Part shown: positions 6,192-14,968 of the stretch, one piece after another | Numbering within the stretch: position 1 is the first letter of the stretch | Layout: the number at the start of each line of letters is the position of its first letter | Assembly (NCBI RefSeq): GCF_019904175.1 | Contig: NZ_CP061913.1 | Coordinates: forward strand, 11,284,001 to 11,348,000 | Origin: Dactylosporangium vinaceum | Lineage (GTDB): Bacteria > Actinomycetota > Actinomycetes > Mycobacteriales > Micromonosporaceae | Direction: 5' to 3' | Length of the DNA stretch: 64,000 nt | Position numbers and translations under genes: made by a program | Notes under the pieces: generated by a model | What the model saw: only the letters and a program-made list of their open reading frames with translations | Told to the model about the DNA's origin: nothing | Database searches by the model: none

Positions 6192-9038
6192 GTGGCGCTC
6201 GCGCTCTACCGCAAGTACCGGCCCCGGACGTTTGCCGAGGTCATCGGCCAGGAGCACGTCACCGAGCCGCTGTCGCAGGCGCTGCGCTCCGGCCGGCTCA
6301 ACCACGCGTACCTCTTCTCCGGCCCCCGCGGCTGCGGCAAGACCAGTAGCGCGCGCATCCTGGCCCGGTCGCTCAACTGCGAGCAGGGCCCGACCCCGGA
6401 GCCGTGCGGCGAGTGCCAGTCCTGCCGCGACCTCGCGCCCGACGGCTCCGGCTCGATCGACGTCATCGAGATCGACGCGGCCAGCCACGGTGGTGTCGAC
6501 GACGCCCGCGACCTGCGTGAGCGGGCGTTCTTCGCGCCGGTGTCGAGCCGCTTCAAGGTGTACGTCATCGACGAGGCCCACATGGTGTCCTCGGCCGGCT
6601 TCAATGCGCTGCTGAAACTGGTTGAAGAGCCGCCGGAGTACGTCAAGTTCGTCTTCGCCACCACCGAGCCGGAGAAGGTCCTCGGGACGATCAAGTCCCG
6701 GACCCACCACTACCCCTTCCGGCTGATTCCTCCGGGCGTCCTGCGGCCCTACCTGGAGCAGCTGACTATCTCCGAGGGCGTGCAGGTCGAGCCCGCCGTC
6801 TTCCCGCTGGTGGTGAGGGCCGGGGCCGGCTCCGCCCGTGACAGCCTCTCCGTGCTCGACCAGCTGATCGCGGGGGCGGGCGAAGGCGGCGTGACCTACA
6901 ACCGTGCGGTCGCTCTCCTCGGCGTCACCGACGTGGCCCTCATCGACGAGATGTGCGAGTCCCTGGCCGCCGACGACGGCCGCGGCGCCTACGGCGTGAT
7001 CGACCGCGTCGTCGAGGCCGGCCACGACCCGCGCCGCTTCGCCTCCGATCTCCTGGAGCGCCTGCGCGACCTGATCGTCCTGCAGCAGGTGCCGGACGCG
7101 GTCGCCAAGGGCCTGCTGGACGCCCCCCAGGACCAGCTCGAACGCATGGGCGCCCAGGCGTCGCAGCTGGGCCAGGCGACCCTGTCCCGCTACGCCGACA
7201 TCGTGCACAACGGCCTGACCGAGATGCGCGGCACCACTGCACCGCGGCTGCTGCTGGAGCTGATCACGGCCCGCATGCTCCTGCCGGGCGCGGACGACTC
7301 GAGCTCGGCGCTGCTGCAGCGACTGGAGCGGATGGAGCGGCGCCTCCAGGCCGGGGGCGTCCCGGCCGCTTCCCCGCCGATCACCGCTGCGCCGATTGCC
7401 TCTGCCCCGGTTGCCTCTGCGCCGATCGCTTCTGCGCCGGCGCCGATGGCCGCTCCCGCCGAGCCGGTCCGGGCGCCGGCCGAGGGCGGCAACCGCGGGA
7501 TGGACTACATCCGGGAGGCCCGGCCGAGCAGCGCTCCGGCGGCTCCCGCTCCGGTTTCGCCAGCCCCCGCCCCGGCACCGTCGTCCTGGGCGCAGGGCGC
7601 GCCGGCGCCCGTCTCCGCGCCTCCGGTCTCGGCTCCGCCTGCTGCCGCTCCCCCGATCTCGGCACTTCCGACTTCGGCACCTCCGGCCTCGGCGCCTCCC
7701 GTGGCCGCGGCACCGCCGGTCGGCGGTGGCGGTGGACTGGACGCCGACGCGATCCGGCGGGTGTGGCCGGACCTGCTGGCCCTGGTGAACGACAAGAGCA
7801 AGAAGGCCGGCGCGATCATCCGCGAGGCGACAGTGCAGGCCGTCGAGGGCACCACGCTGGTGCTCGGCTTCAAGTACTCGACCCACGCCGACATGCTCAA
7901 CGCCTCCCCGGACGTGCTGCTCAAGGCGCTCCAGGAGCTGTTGGGCGGCCGCTGGCAGGTGCGCTGCGAGGTCGGCGGCCAGCCGGGCGGCGGGGGCGGC
8001 GGCAACCGGCCCGCGCCGCCGAAGCCCACACCGCAGCCCGCGGGCCCGTCGTCCTCCCCGCCACCTTCTCCGACGTCGGGCGGGCCGGGGAACGGGGGCG
8101 GTGGCCAGTCCTACGGTCCACCGCAGCAGGCCCGGCCGCAGAGCGCTCCACAGCCGGTCGCTTCCGCGGTCACGTCGTCCTCCCGGGCTCCGGCGGCTCC
8201 GTCCGCGTTATCGGGCCCGTCGGCTGGGCCCGGCTCATCGGGCTCGTTCGCCCCGTCCGGCCCGGCGGCGTCGTCGAGCCCGTCGGCTTCGTCGGAGTCT
8301 TTCGATGGGGACGATGGGTGGCCGGTGGCGGCGGTTCCGGGCGGGGCGGTGAGCGCCGCTTCTTCGGCGTCCGCGGCATCCGCCACCCCGGTGGCCTCGG
8401 ACTGGCCGACTCCGGCCATCCCCGGCAGCTCGGCTCCGACATCGTCCGGGGCGCCGGCCGCGCAGCCGGCCGCGAACGCGGCCGGCTCGGGTCATGCGGC
8501 AGCCTCTGCGCCTCCCGCCGTATCCGCGCCGCCGGCCTTCACTCCTCCGGTCGCCGCCGCGGCCCCGATCACCGCTCCACCCGCCCCGGCCGTTGCACCG
8601 CCGCCGACGGCGACCGCCCCGTCCAGTTCGTCCACATATGCCGGGAACGCCAGCTCCACTCCGGGCGGCAGCGCGTCAAGCGCCATCGAGAAGGCGCGAG
8701 CGGCCGCCAGCCGGGCCGCAGCCGCCGCCGGTGGTGCCGCCCGTCGCGGCGCGGGCGCCAATGCCGGTCCCGCGACACCGCCCGCGGCTCGATCGGTGGC
8801 TGCTCCAAGCTCTTCAGCGGGCGGCGGAGCCTGGGAGGGCACGGGCGCGGACGAGCCGCCGTTCGACCCCGAGTACGACGCACCGGTCGCCGCCGATCCC
8901 CGCTTCCCCGGCCTCGACCCGGGCGACGAACTCCTGGACGACGCCTCGGAGGTCCGCGAGACAAGCGAGGAAGCCGCCCTGCGCCTGCTGATGGAGACCC
9001 TCGGCGCCGAGAAGATCGGCGAGACCACCGGCGGCTGA
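6192..9038 (+). CDS. dnaX: DNA polymerase III subunits gamma/tau
   Basis: DnaX is the clamp-loader ATPase that opens the beta clamp and links the polymerase cores. The GTG at 6192 is chosen because GGAGGA lies at 6180-6185 and the protein then begins VALALYRKYRP, the conserved start. Walker A GPRGCGKT is at residues 44-51. The zinc-module cysteines are at about 63, 72, 75 and 78 (CGECQSC). VYVIDEAHM is Walker B, ATTEPEKV sensor 1 and IKSRTHHYPF carries the SRC-like arginine finger. Domain III extends to about residue 400. A roughly 130-residue conserved block (DADAIRRVWPDLLALV) is set between two very long Ala/Pro/Ser-rich linkers. At 948 residues it is much longer than E. coli tau (643), mainly because of those linkers. 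No slippery A-tract for frameshifting was seen. Confidence 0.96.
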   Translation: MALALYRKYRPRTFAEVIGQEHVTEPLSQALRSGRLNHAYLFSGPRGCGKTSSARILARSLNCEQGPTPEPCGECQSCRDLAPDGSGSIDVIEIDAASHGGVDDARDLRERAFFAPVSSRFKVYVIDEAHMVSSAGFNALLKLVEEPPEYVKFVFATTEPEKVLGTIKSRTHHYPFRLIPPGVLRPYLEQLTISEGVQVEPAVFPLVVRAGAGSARDSLSVLDQLIAGAGEGGVTYNRAVALLGVTDVALIDEMCESLAADDGRGAYGVIDRVVEAGHDPRRFASDLLERLRDLIVLQQVPDAVAKGLLDAPQDQLERMGAQASQLGQATLSRYADIVHNGLTEMRGTTAPRLLLELITARMLLPGADDSSSALLQRLERMERRLQAGGVPAASPPITAAPIASAPVASAPIASAPAPMAAPAEPVRAPAEGGNRGMDYIREARPSSAPAAPAPVSPAPAPAPSSWAQGAPAPVSAPPVSAPPAAAPPISALPTSAPPASAPPVAAAPPVGGGGGLDADAIRRVWPDLLALVNDKSKKAGAIIREATVQAVEGTTLVLGFKYSTHADMLNASPDVLLKALQELLGGRWQVRCEVGGQPGGGGGGNRPAPPKPTPQPAGPSSSPPPSPTSGGPGNGGGGQSYGPPQQARPQSAPQPVASAVTSSSRAPAAPSALSGPSAGPGSSGSFAPSGPAASSSPSASSESFDGDDGWPVAAVPGGAVSAASSASAASATPVASDWPTPAIPGSSAPTSSGAPAAQPAANAAGSGHAAASAPPAVSAPPAFTPPVAAAAPITAPPAPAVAPPPTATAPSSSSTYAGNASSTPGGSASSAIEKARAAASRAAAAAGGAARRGAGANAGPATPPAARSVAAPSSSAGGGAWEGTGADEPPFDPEYDAPVAADPRFPGLDPGDELLDDASEVRETSEEAALRLLMETLGAEKIGETTGG

Positions 9039-9459
9039 CCCGGCCCTCTGTGATCTTGCAGCCCCGGAACCTGCGCGCTTCAACCCGCGCTCCTCGGCCT
9101 GCGCGCCCGGGCCCGGCAAGCCACGAACCGGCGGGCCATCGACCTGCGGGCCATCGACTTGCGGGCCTTGCACCTGTGCGCCCGGGTCTGCGGGCTTCTG
9201 GACCTGCGAGCCCGCCGTCTTGTGGCCTGTTGGCTGCGGCACTTGGGCTCGCGAACCTGCGGCGCGGGGATGTCCCGGCTTGCGCGCAGGTTCGCAAGCC
9301 TGCGGTGCGTCGGCCGCGCGATCGTGAACCCGATGGCACGCGGCTTGTCAGCTTGCGGCTCGGGCCCGCGGGCTGCGGTCTTTCGGCCCGATGGCCCCGC
9401 GCTGGCTCGGCGGACGCGGGGTCGGGGGTTCGCAGCTCGTGGCGGGTGGGCCGGCCGGG
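9039..9459. repeat. Gene-free gap with degenerate 15-18 bp repeats
   Basis: Between the convergent dnaX and the next gene, about 9119-9215 holds imperfect tandem units built on GACCTGCGGGCCATC (for example gcgggccatcgacctgcggg, acttgcgggcc, acctgtgcgcccgggtctgcgggc). Similar TGCGGGC/TGCGAGCC words continue to about 9440. The frames that stay open through it are Arg/Pro-rich in every reading, which fits a repeat-derived spacer and not a gene. No terminator hairpin with a T-tract was found. Confidence 0.5.
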
Positions 9460-9900
9460 TCAGGCGCGGGTGGCGCGGTGTGGGGAAATTACGGTTCGCG
9501 TGCGGGTTAGGGTGGCGAACGGGTTGGCGAACTGGAGGACAAGTGTGGCCAGTTCCGCTCCCGGGCGGCACTGAATGATGAGGAGTTGGTCGCCTCGGCG
9601 GACGTCCCAGAATGTGTCGCCGTGTACGCCGGCCGTGATGATGCCGTTGAGGTGCAGCGTGTGCCGGCCGGTAGGGAGTGGTGGCGCCTCGGAGCGGGGC
9701 GCGATGCGGATCGAGGCGACCGCGGCGAGCGGCACCTCGATGCGGTCGCGCCTGGTCCAAAGGCGGTCCAGGCCCTGCGGTTCGATGACGAGTGCGCTTT
9801 CGGTAACCGTCAGCTGGAGATTCGTCGGGACCTTCATCAAAGCTAGCAAACCCGCGGCCAGAACGATCGGGACCGCCGCGAGCACCAGTGCGGAGCTCAT
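9460..9900 (-). CDS. Small membrane-anchored protein, PH-like fold possible
   Basis: Family not recognised. The 146-residue product begins with one hydrophobic segment (MSSALVLAAVPIVLAAGLLALM), either an uncleaved signal or a membrane anchor. It continues with a beta-rich domain: LQLTVTESALVIEPQGLDRLW, IEVPLAAVASIRIAPRSE, GDTFWDVRRGDQLLIIQCRP and LVLQFANPFATLTRTRTVI. The order resembles bacterial PH-type membrane domains that read 'LWTRRDRIEVPLAAV', but this is a guess from pattern alone. The ATG at 9900 follows weak purines; longer in-frame starts upstream have low-complexity sequence and were rejected. It diverges from mtnA. Confidence 0.65.
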   Translation of the reverse strand: MSSALVLAAVPIVLAAGLLALMKVPTNLQLTVTESALVIEPQGLDRLWTRRDRIEVPLAAVASIRIAPRSEAPPLPTGRHTLHLNGIITAGVHGDTFWDVRRGDQLLIIQCRPGAELATLVLQFANPFATLTRTRTVISPHRATRA

Positions 9901-10067
9901 GGAAACCGAATGTACGCGCGTCGACGTCAGCGCCCGGCACTTTCGCGCAAACCGAGCCGGAAACCGAGGCCGGACTGGCCGAAAGCCGGGCCGATTCCGG
10001 GTCGTGACCATCCACGAAGATCTGAACGGACGAATTCCAACGGGCGACGAGAGGGTGGGATTGATTG

Positions 10068-11045
10068 ATGCGCACCATTGACTGGATTGACGGGGCCGTC
10101 GTCCTGGTGGACCAGACCCGACTGCCGGGCGAGGAGGTCTACCTGCGCCTGGACACCGTTGCGGAGCTGGTCGAGGCGATTCAGCGGCTGCGTGTGCGCG
10201 GGGCGCCGGCCATCGGGGTCGCGGGGGCGCTGGGCGTTGCGCTCGCGGCGAAACAGTATGCCGACCCGGCCGAACTCGCCGCGGCAGTACACCTTCTGGA
10301 AACGGCCCGGCCGACGGCGGTGAATCTGGCTCGGGGAGTGCGCCGGGTGGCGGCGCTGCTGCCGTCCTTCGATGCGGCGCTCGGTGAGGCGCTGCGAATC
10401 CGCGACGAGGAAATCGCCAGTTCGAAAGCGATGGCGCGGCTCGGGGCCGACCTCGTCGAGAAGCTCTGCGGACCGGACGCCCGGCTGCTGACGCATTGCA
10501 ACACGGGCGGCCTGGCCACCGTCGTGGAGGGCACGGCATTGTCGGTCGTCTTTGAGTTGTACCGCCGCGAATCCCTCGGCGGCGTCATTGCCAGCGAGAC
10601 CCGCCCGCTGCTGCAGGGTGCTCGCCTCACCACCTGGGAGCTGCGACGCGCGGGCATTGCCCACCGGCTCGCCGTCGACTCCGCCGGGCCGTTCCTGATG
10701 GCCCGGGGCGAGGTCGATGCGGTGATTCTCGGCGCCGACCGGATCTGCGCGAACGGCGACGTGGTGAACAAGGTCGGCTCCTACGCCCACGCGCTCGGCG
10801 CGAAGGCGGCCGGCATTCCGTTCATCTGCGTGGCCCCGGAGTCGACTGTCGATCTCTCGACCCCGTCCGGCGCGGAGGTGGAGATCGAGGACCGCGGCTC
10901 GGCCGAGGTTGCGGGCACCACCGCGCCCGAAGGAACCGAGGCGATCAACCCGGCCTTCGACGTCACCCCGGCCCACCTGGTCACCGCGATCGTGACGGAC
11001 GAGCGCGTGTTCTCGGGCCGCGCGGACGGCGCCCCGGCCGGCTGA
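10068..11045 (+). CDS. mtnA: S-methyl-5-thioribose-1-phosphate isomerase
   Basis: MtnA converts methylthioribose-1-phosphate to methylthioribulose-1-phosphate in the methionine salvage pathway. The 325-residue protein shows the family landmarks: RVRGAPAIGVAGALGVAL near residue 45 (phosphate loop), LTHCNTGGLAT around residue 143 with the catalytic Cys, ASETRPLLQGARLTTWEL, and GADRICANGDVVNKVGSYAHA with the catalytic Asp. The C-terminus NPAFDVTPAHLVTAIVTD is also typical. ATG 10068 follows GGGTGGGA; a TTG three bases earlier is less likely. No other salvage gene is adjacent, though deoD, which can act on related nucleosides, lies 10 kb away. Confidence 0.95.
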   Translation: MRTIDWIDGAVVLVDQTRLPGEEVYLRLDTVAELVEAIQRLRVRGAPAIGVAGALGVALAAKQYADPAELAAAVHLLETARPTAVNLARGVRRVAALLPSFDAALGEALRIRDEEIASSKAMARLGADLVEKLCGPDARLLTHCNTGGLATVVEGTALSVVFELYRRESLGGVIASETRPLLQGARLTTWELRRAGIAHRLAVDSAGPFLMARGEVDAVILGADRICANGDVVNKVGSYAHALGAKAAGIPFICVAPESTVDLSTPSGAEVEIEDRGSAEVAGTTAPEGTEAINPAFDVTPAHLVTAIVTDERVFSGRADGAPAG

Positions 11046-11130
11046 GCGCGGCGCGCTGCGTTCGTGGTGCGACCCCGGGCCGGCCGGCGACCGCGGCCCC
11101 CGACGACACCGGCGGGCGGCGAGCGGGCTC

Positions 11131-12198
11131 TCAGGCGGGGCGGACGGCGCGGATTGTCTTGCGGTCGGCGGAGACGGACTCGATCCAGCCGCCGACTCGC
11201 CCGAGCCGCAGCAGTACGTCGGCGCGGGCGGGTAGGTCGGCCGACTCGCCCGGCTCCGGGGGCCAGGACAGCCGCGCGGTGTGGCCGGGGGTGAGCCACG
11301 GGGTGAGCGCGCCTATCGGGTCGGCGCCGTCGAGCGCGGCCCGGGCGGCGGCCAGGTCGGCCAGCACGGCGTCCAGGGCGCGGCCGACCGCCGGCGCGTT
11401 GCCCCCGCACATCGCGGCGGTGAGCTCGGGGCGGGAGGCGGCGACACGGGTACCGTCGCGGAACGAGCCGGCGCCCAGGGTCCCGGCCAAAGGGTCGTTG
11501 GAGATCAGGGCGGCCACGGCCGCGGCGACCAGATGCGGCACGTGGGAGATCGCGGCGGTGGCGGCGTCGTGCTCGTCCGCGGTGGCGGGAACGACGCGGG
11601 CGCCGAGGCCGGTGACGAGGGCGGCCAGGTCGACCCAGTCCCGGAGCCCGGCGCCGTCCTCGGAGAGGCACAGCACCCAGGCGCAGCTGTTGAACAGCCG
11701 GGGATCGGCCGCGGTGAAGCCCGACGTCTCCCGGCCGGCCATCGGGTGGCCGCCGATGAACGTGGCGAGCGCCTGCCCGCCGGTGCGCAGCCGGTCCGCG
11801 GCCAGGTCGCGGACGGGGCCCTTGACGGAGGTGACGTCGGTGACGACGCCGACGTACCCGAGCGAGGCCAGCTCGTCGAAGACCGCTCCCACGGCCGGCA
11901 GCGGCACCGCGACCACGGCCAGCTGGGCGTCGCGGACGGCGTCGGAGATGGAGCCGGTCACGTGCCAGCGGGCGTTGGCGGGGGCCTGGGCCGCGGCCGT
12001 GCGGGCGGTGGCCCTGGTCGCCGGATCGGCGTCGTAGCCGCTCACCCGGTGCCCGTGCACCGCGAGCGCCCGCAGGAGCGAACCGCCGATCAGGCCGAGG
12101 CCGATCACCGCCACGTTCAACGTCGCATCACGCACTGCGGAACTCTCGCACACAACCCGGTCCCCCGTCCGGTTCGGGACGCTCGCCGGACGACTCAC
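11131..12198 (-). CDS. Prephenate dehydrogenase
   Basis: TyrA-type enzymes oxidatively decarboxylate prephenate to 4-hydroxyphenylpyruvate for tyrosine synthesis. The NAD-binding Rossmann motif is NVAVIGLGLIGGSLLRAL. The catalytic region reads VTDVTSVKGPV and FIGGHPMAGRETSGF, with the conserved His in GGHPMAG, followed by ATADEHDAATAAISHVPHL with the second conserved His. The 355-residue length is typical. GTG 12198 has a TAAATA/TAGGTC -10-like sequence directly upstream and may be a leaderless start; GTG 12135, much nearer the conserved Rossmann motif, is the alternative. The C-terminal 30 residues after ARLSWPPEP look variable. No ACT domain is seen. Confidence 0.92.
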   Translation of the reverse strand: MSRPASVPNRTGDRVVCESSAVRDATLNVAVIGLGLIGGSLLRALAVHGHRVSGYDADPATRATARTAAAQAPANARWHVTGSISDAVRDAQLAVVAVPLPAVGAVFDELASLGYVGVVTDVTSVKGPVRDLAADRLRTGGQALATFIGGHPMAGRETSGFTAADPRLFNSCAWVLCLSEDGAGLRDWVDLAALVTGLGARVVPATADEHDAATAAISHVPHLVAAAVAALISNDPLAGTLGAGSFRDGTRVAASRPELTAAMCGGNAPAVGRALDAVLADLAAARAALDGADPIGALTPWLTPGHTARLSWPPEPGESADLPARADVLLRLGRVGGWIESVSADRKTIRAVRPA

Positions 12199-12357
12199 CC
12201 TGACCTATTTACGGCTTTTGGAATACTGCATCCCCGGCACATCTTGCGTGAGATCCGGGAGCTGATGGCGGTCGCCGGAGCGAAGCGGATGACAGCGGCG
12301 AAGCGGTGATCATGGGGAGCTGGAAACGGCTCGCCGCCCCCGGCCGACGCTGCGGGC

Positions 12358-12363
12358 TATTCT
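12358..12363 (+). promoter_or_regulatory. -10 element of a probable leaderless gene
   Basis: TATTCT is followed by exactly six bases and then the GTG at 12370, the TANNNT-N6-start spacing of actinobacterial leaderless transcripts. Confidence 0.55.
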
Positions 12364-12369
12364 GCAAAT

Positions 12370-12891
12370 GTGAGCGAGTCGCAGTGGAAGGAGCCCGGGG
12401 GTCCCGCGGTGAGCCAGGCCCAGGCGACCGCCGCGCCAGGGCCCGGGCCGTGGCCGGGTGCCATCGGCCCGCCCGTGGTCGGGCCGCCGCCGCGCCTGAG
12501 CGCACAGATGCCGGCGTCGCGTCCGCCCACGCCGGCCGCGACCATGGGCACCTGGCAGGGTGCGCTGCGTCCGCCGGTGTTCCGGGTCAGTCAACCGCGG
12601 CCGACGTACCGTGAACCCTTGCCTGTCCGCGGTCAATCCGTCGCCATCGGCGGTGCGGCCGGAGCCGCCTGGATGCTGCTGTTCGGGCTCATCTTCAACG
12701 GCTCGGCCCGCTCGTACGTCTGGGCGAGCCTCATCGCCGGCCTGGTCGGCTGGGGCGCGGCCGCAGTGCTGGCTCGCTTCGGCGATCGCGGTGTCGCTGT
12801 CGGCGTGGCCGCCTCGACAGGTGTCGCGGTGGCGATCGCGGGCATTCTCGTTGCGTACCGTCTCGCCGGTGGTGACTGGCTGCTCTGGTAG
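12370..12891 (+). CDS. Membrane protein with Pro-rich cytoplasmic N-terminus
   Basis: Family not recognised. The 173-residue protein has about 90 hydrophilic residues rich in Pro and Gly (GPGPWPGAIGPPVVGPPP and similar), then three closely spaced hydrophobic segments: GGAAGAAWMLLFGLIF, YVWASLIAGLVGWGAAAVLA and GVAASTGVAVAIAGILVAYRL, ending GGDWLLW. It is probably a three-helix inner-membrane protein. Proteins of this layout are common and uncharacterised in Micromonosporaceae. The GTG start lies six bases after a -10 element, which fits a leaderless message. It diverges from the prephenate dehydrogenase gene. Confidence 0.7.
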   Translation: MSESQWKEPGGPAVSQAQATAAPGPGPWPGAIGPPVVGPPPRLSAQMPASRPPTPAATMGTWQGALRPPVFRVSQPRPTYREPLPVRGQSVAIGGAAGAAWMLLFGLIFNGSARSYVWASLIAGLVGWGAAAVLARFGDRGVAVGVAASTGVAVAIAGILVAYRLAGGDWLLW

Positions 12892-12937
12892 CCGGGCGCC
12901 TCTTGACGAGCGATGCGGCGAGGATCACTCTCGCAGC

Positions 12938-13102
12938 ATGGCTTTGAGGCTGCAGCGGCTCGATCCCGAGCGGCGGCGCCGGCGGCTCAGGCTGCTGGTC
13001 GAGATCGCGGACGCCAAGGCGCTGCGCGAGCGGCTCCACCGCCGGCTGCGCGCCGATCGCCTGCGCGAGCTCATCGCCACCCGCCGACGCATCACGGGCT
13101 GA
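12938..13102 (+). CDS. Small very basic protein (uncertain)
   Basis: A 54-residue reading frame, MALRLQRLDPERRRRRLRLL continuing with EIADAKALRERLHRRLRADR and ELIATRRRITG. It would form one long Arg/Leu-rich amphipathic helix. Support is weak: GAGGA lies 17 bp upstream and no family is known to me. It fills an otherwise empty stretch between the membrane protein and the tadA-associated gene. High GC content can produce such frames by chance. Confidence 0.3.
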   Translation: MALRLQRLDPERRRRRLRLLVEIADAKALRERLHRRLRADRLRELIATRRRITG

Positions 13103-13240
13103 GCCGGCGCGACCGGCCGCGACCGGCGAAAGGCAAAGTTAAGACGACTCGCCGAGGCGAAGTCGGGGGCCCTTTGCCATCAACAGGCAACCCGCTCGAA
13201 TAGTGTTCACGCGTACCGACGAGCACTGACCGGGGGGACC

Positions 13241-13765
13241 GTGTCGCACTTCGCTGCCGCTGTCACGCGCGGCGCTAAGGGCTGGGCCGCAGCCGAGCTC
13301 GACCTCAGTGGCGTTGCCGACATCGAAGAGATCACCGATCGCCTGCGGGACACCGATCCCGAGGCGGCCGTTTCGCTGCTCTTCATCGAGTCCGACGATG
13401 CGTACCTGGTGATCCTCCGCCTCGACGAGGGTGAGGATCTGCGGGTCTTCGGCTCCGATCAGGTCTTCGCCGAGGAGTCGCGCTTGGGCGCGATCCTCCT
13501 GGGTGACCTCGAGGAGCAGGTACCCGAGATCATCGACGCCGACGACGACGAGTCAGAGGACGACGAGGAGGAGGACGAGCGCCCCAAGGTCGAGGCCGAC
13601 ATCGAGCCGGCCGGCGACCCGGAGCTGCTCGCCGACCTCGGCATGCCCGGCGGGCGGCTCCTCGAGCTGTGCGCCCAGGAAGGCATGCTCCCGGCCGACC
13701 TCACCGCCGAGATCTGCCAGGCCATCGGGGCCGGCGACGAGATCGAGGAACTCCGCGAGGTCTGA
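13241..13765 (+). CDS. tRNA adenosine deaminase-associated protein
   Basis: This 174-residue acidic protein is conserved next to tadA in actinobacteria, but its biochemical role is not established. It opens MSHFAAAVTRGAKGWAAAEL, continues with LSGVADIEEITDRLRD and AAVSLLFIESDDAYLVILRL, and has a strongly acidic linker (DADDDESEDDEEEDE) at about residues 100-114. A helical C-terminal domain begins DPELLADLGMPGGRLLELC. GTG 13241 follows GGGGGGA. tadA starts 17 bp after its stop, so the two are co-transcribed. The partner relationship is inferred from this conserved neighbourhood. Confidence 0.88.
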   Translation: MSHFAAAVTRGAKGWAAAELDLSGVADIEEITDRLRDTDPEAAVSLLFIESDDAYLVILRLDEGEDLRVFGSDQVFAEESRLGAILLGDLEEQVPEIIDADDDESEDDEEEDERPKVEADIEPAGDPELLADLGMPGGRLLELCAQEGMLPADLTAEICQAIGAGDEIEELREV

Positions 13766-13781
13766 TGCGCGGCCGGTCACT

Positions 13782-14231
13782 GTGAAGCACCGCTGGGAGC
13801 CGGCCATGCGCCGCGCCCTCGAGGTGGCCGCCGCGGCCGGGGACGACGTCCCGATCGGGGCGGTGCTGCTCGGCCCCGACGAGGCCGAGCTCGGCGCCGC
13901 CCACAACGAGCGCGAGCTCACCGGCGACCCGACGGCGCACGCCGAGATGCTGGCCCTGCGCCGAGCGGCCGGGGCCGGCGGCTGGCGCCTGGAGCACTGC
14001 ACCCTGGTCGTCACCGTCGAGCCCTGCACCATGTGCGCGGGCGCGATAGTGCTGGCCCGGGTCGGCCGGGTCGTGTTCGGGGCGTGGGAGCCCAAGACGG
14101 GCGCCGCCGGCTCACTGTGGGACATGCTGCGCGACCGACGCCTCACCCACCGCCCCGAGGTGATCGCCGGAGTGCTGGAGGCCGAGGCGTCAGCGCTGCT
14201 GCGCGACTTCTTCCGCACCCACCGCCAGTAG
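13782..14231 (+). CDS. tadA: tRNA-specific adenosine deaminase
   Basis: TadA deaminates A34 to inosine in tRNA-Arg(ACG), an essential wobble modification. The 149-residue protein has the zinc site HAE in DPTAHAEMLAL, where His binds zinc and Glu shuttles protons, and PCTMC in VEPCTMCAGAIVLARV with the two zinc-binding Cys. The substrate-contact region NERELTGDPT and the C-terminal helix LRDFFRTHRQ are typical. GTG 13782 is the best in-frame start. The last 42 bp overlap the 3' end of the convergent thioesterase gene, an unusual extent of coding overlap. Confidence 0.95.
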   Translation: MKHRWEPAMRRALEVAAAAGDDVPIGAVLLGPDEAELGAAHNERELTGDPTAHAEMLALRRAAGAGGWRLEHCTLVVTVEPCTMCAGAIVLARVGRVVFGAWEPKTGAAGSLWDMLRDRRLTHRPEVIAGVLEAEASALLRDFFRTHRQ

Positions 14232-14651
14232 CGGCTCGGCGGTACGGCGGGCATCATCGGTCCACGGAGCCGGCCGCAGCGTCCGCGGATCAAGCTTCAC
14301 GTTGACCCGGCGCCCCTCGGCATGCACCGTGCCGCCGTCCGGGGACAGGATCCGGAAGCCGTAGACGGCGCTACTTTCGCCCAGGTTTTCAAGCCAGAAA
14401 TGCACGCCTATCTCTCCGGTACCGCGAACAGGCGCCCGATACGAGATGCAGTACTCAGCCACGGCGTGCACAGCGTCCGGAGTGCTCGGCCGCCCACCCG
14501 CGAACGAAACCCCACGCTCGCCCCACCACCGCGACAGCGCCCGCTCAAGAAACACGGCGTACCGCGAGTTGTGCACGATCCCCATCGGATCGAGATCATC
14601 GAAGTGCACGGTGAAGGGTTCGACATGGCCGGGCCTGCATTCGATGGACAT
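14190..14651 (-). CDS. Acyl-CoA thioesterase, 4HBT hot-dog family
   Basis: The 153-residue product is a single hot-dog domain of the YbgC/4HBT type, hydrolysing acyl-CoA thioesters. It shows FTVHFDDLDPMGIVHNSRYAVF, where the Asp in DPMGIVHN is the catalytic residue of the family, then AEYCISYRAPVRGTGEIGV and YGFRILSPDGGTVHAEGR. The ATG at 14651 is chosen because GGAGG lies upstream; the longer frame to 14783 encodes degenerate repeat sequence. It ends inside the tadA 3' end (42-bp antisense overlap). Its upstream region contains a degenerate copy of the 3' end of the neighbouring TetR gene. Confidence 0.9.
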   Translation of the reverse strand: MSIECRPGHVEPFTVHFDDLDPMGIVHNSRYAVFLERALSRWWGERGVSFAGGRPSTPDAVHAVAEYCISYRAPVRGTGEIGVHFWLENLGESSAVYGFRILSPDGGTVHAEGRRVNVKLDPRTLRPAPWTDDARRTAEPLLAVGAEEVAQQR

Positions 14652-14968
14652 CACGCCTCCGGGAGAAGTTGAGGAGCGGAACCGACACTGCGCAGCCTGC
14701 CCACAGCGGCCGTGTGCGCAGGCACCACAGCGACCAGCCACGCCCCGCACCGGACACGACCGCCACCACACGCTGAGGAGCAAAGCTCAGACCCCGCAGC
14801 CGAACCAGCGCCGCGATGCGCGCAGGCGCAGCCGTGCACGCGGGCGCAGCCGTGCGCGCAGCCACCAGCCGCGGCCCGATCAGAACCGCCGGCCCACCGT
14901 CGCCCCGCACGACTGGCATCACGCCTCCGGAAGCAGCTGAGGAGCGGGGCTCAGACTGCGCAGCCGGA
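14649..14968. repeat. Degenerate repeats of a TetR gene 3' end
   Basis: The sequence at 14918-14968 (the TetR C-terminus) recurs at 14649-14700: both read CATCACGCCTCCGG, then AGnTGAGGAGCGG and CACTGCGCAGCC-like bases. In minus-strand translation the gene ends in ARTAALVRLRSLSPAPQLL. The spacer encodes ARIAALVRLRGLSFAPQ in another stretch and TAAVGRLRSVGSAPQLLPEA at 14651. This suggests two partial duplications of about 75-130 bp downstream of the gene. The 14652-14918 interval holds no other recognisable gene. Confidence 0.6.

Noticed and set aside
9039..9459. C-terminal extension or separate gene in the 9.0-9.5 kb gap
   Set aside because: All frames are low-complexity Arg/Pro/Ala and derive from short degenerate repeats.
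6953..9574. 873-codon plus-strand frame inside and beyond dnaX
   Set aside because: It is a +1 shadow of dnaX made of Arg/Gly/Pro runs; the dnaX frame has all catalytic motifs.
13174..13206. TTGCCA/TAGTGT promoter before the tadA-associated gene
   Set aside because: The spacer is 21 bp, too long for a standard promoter.
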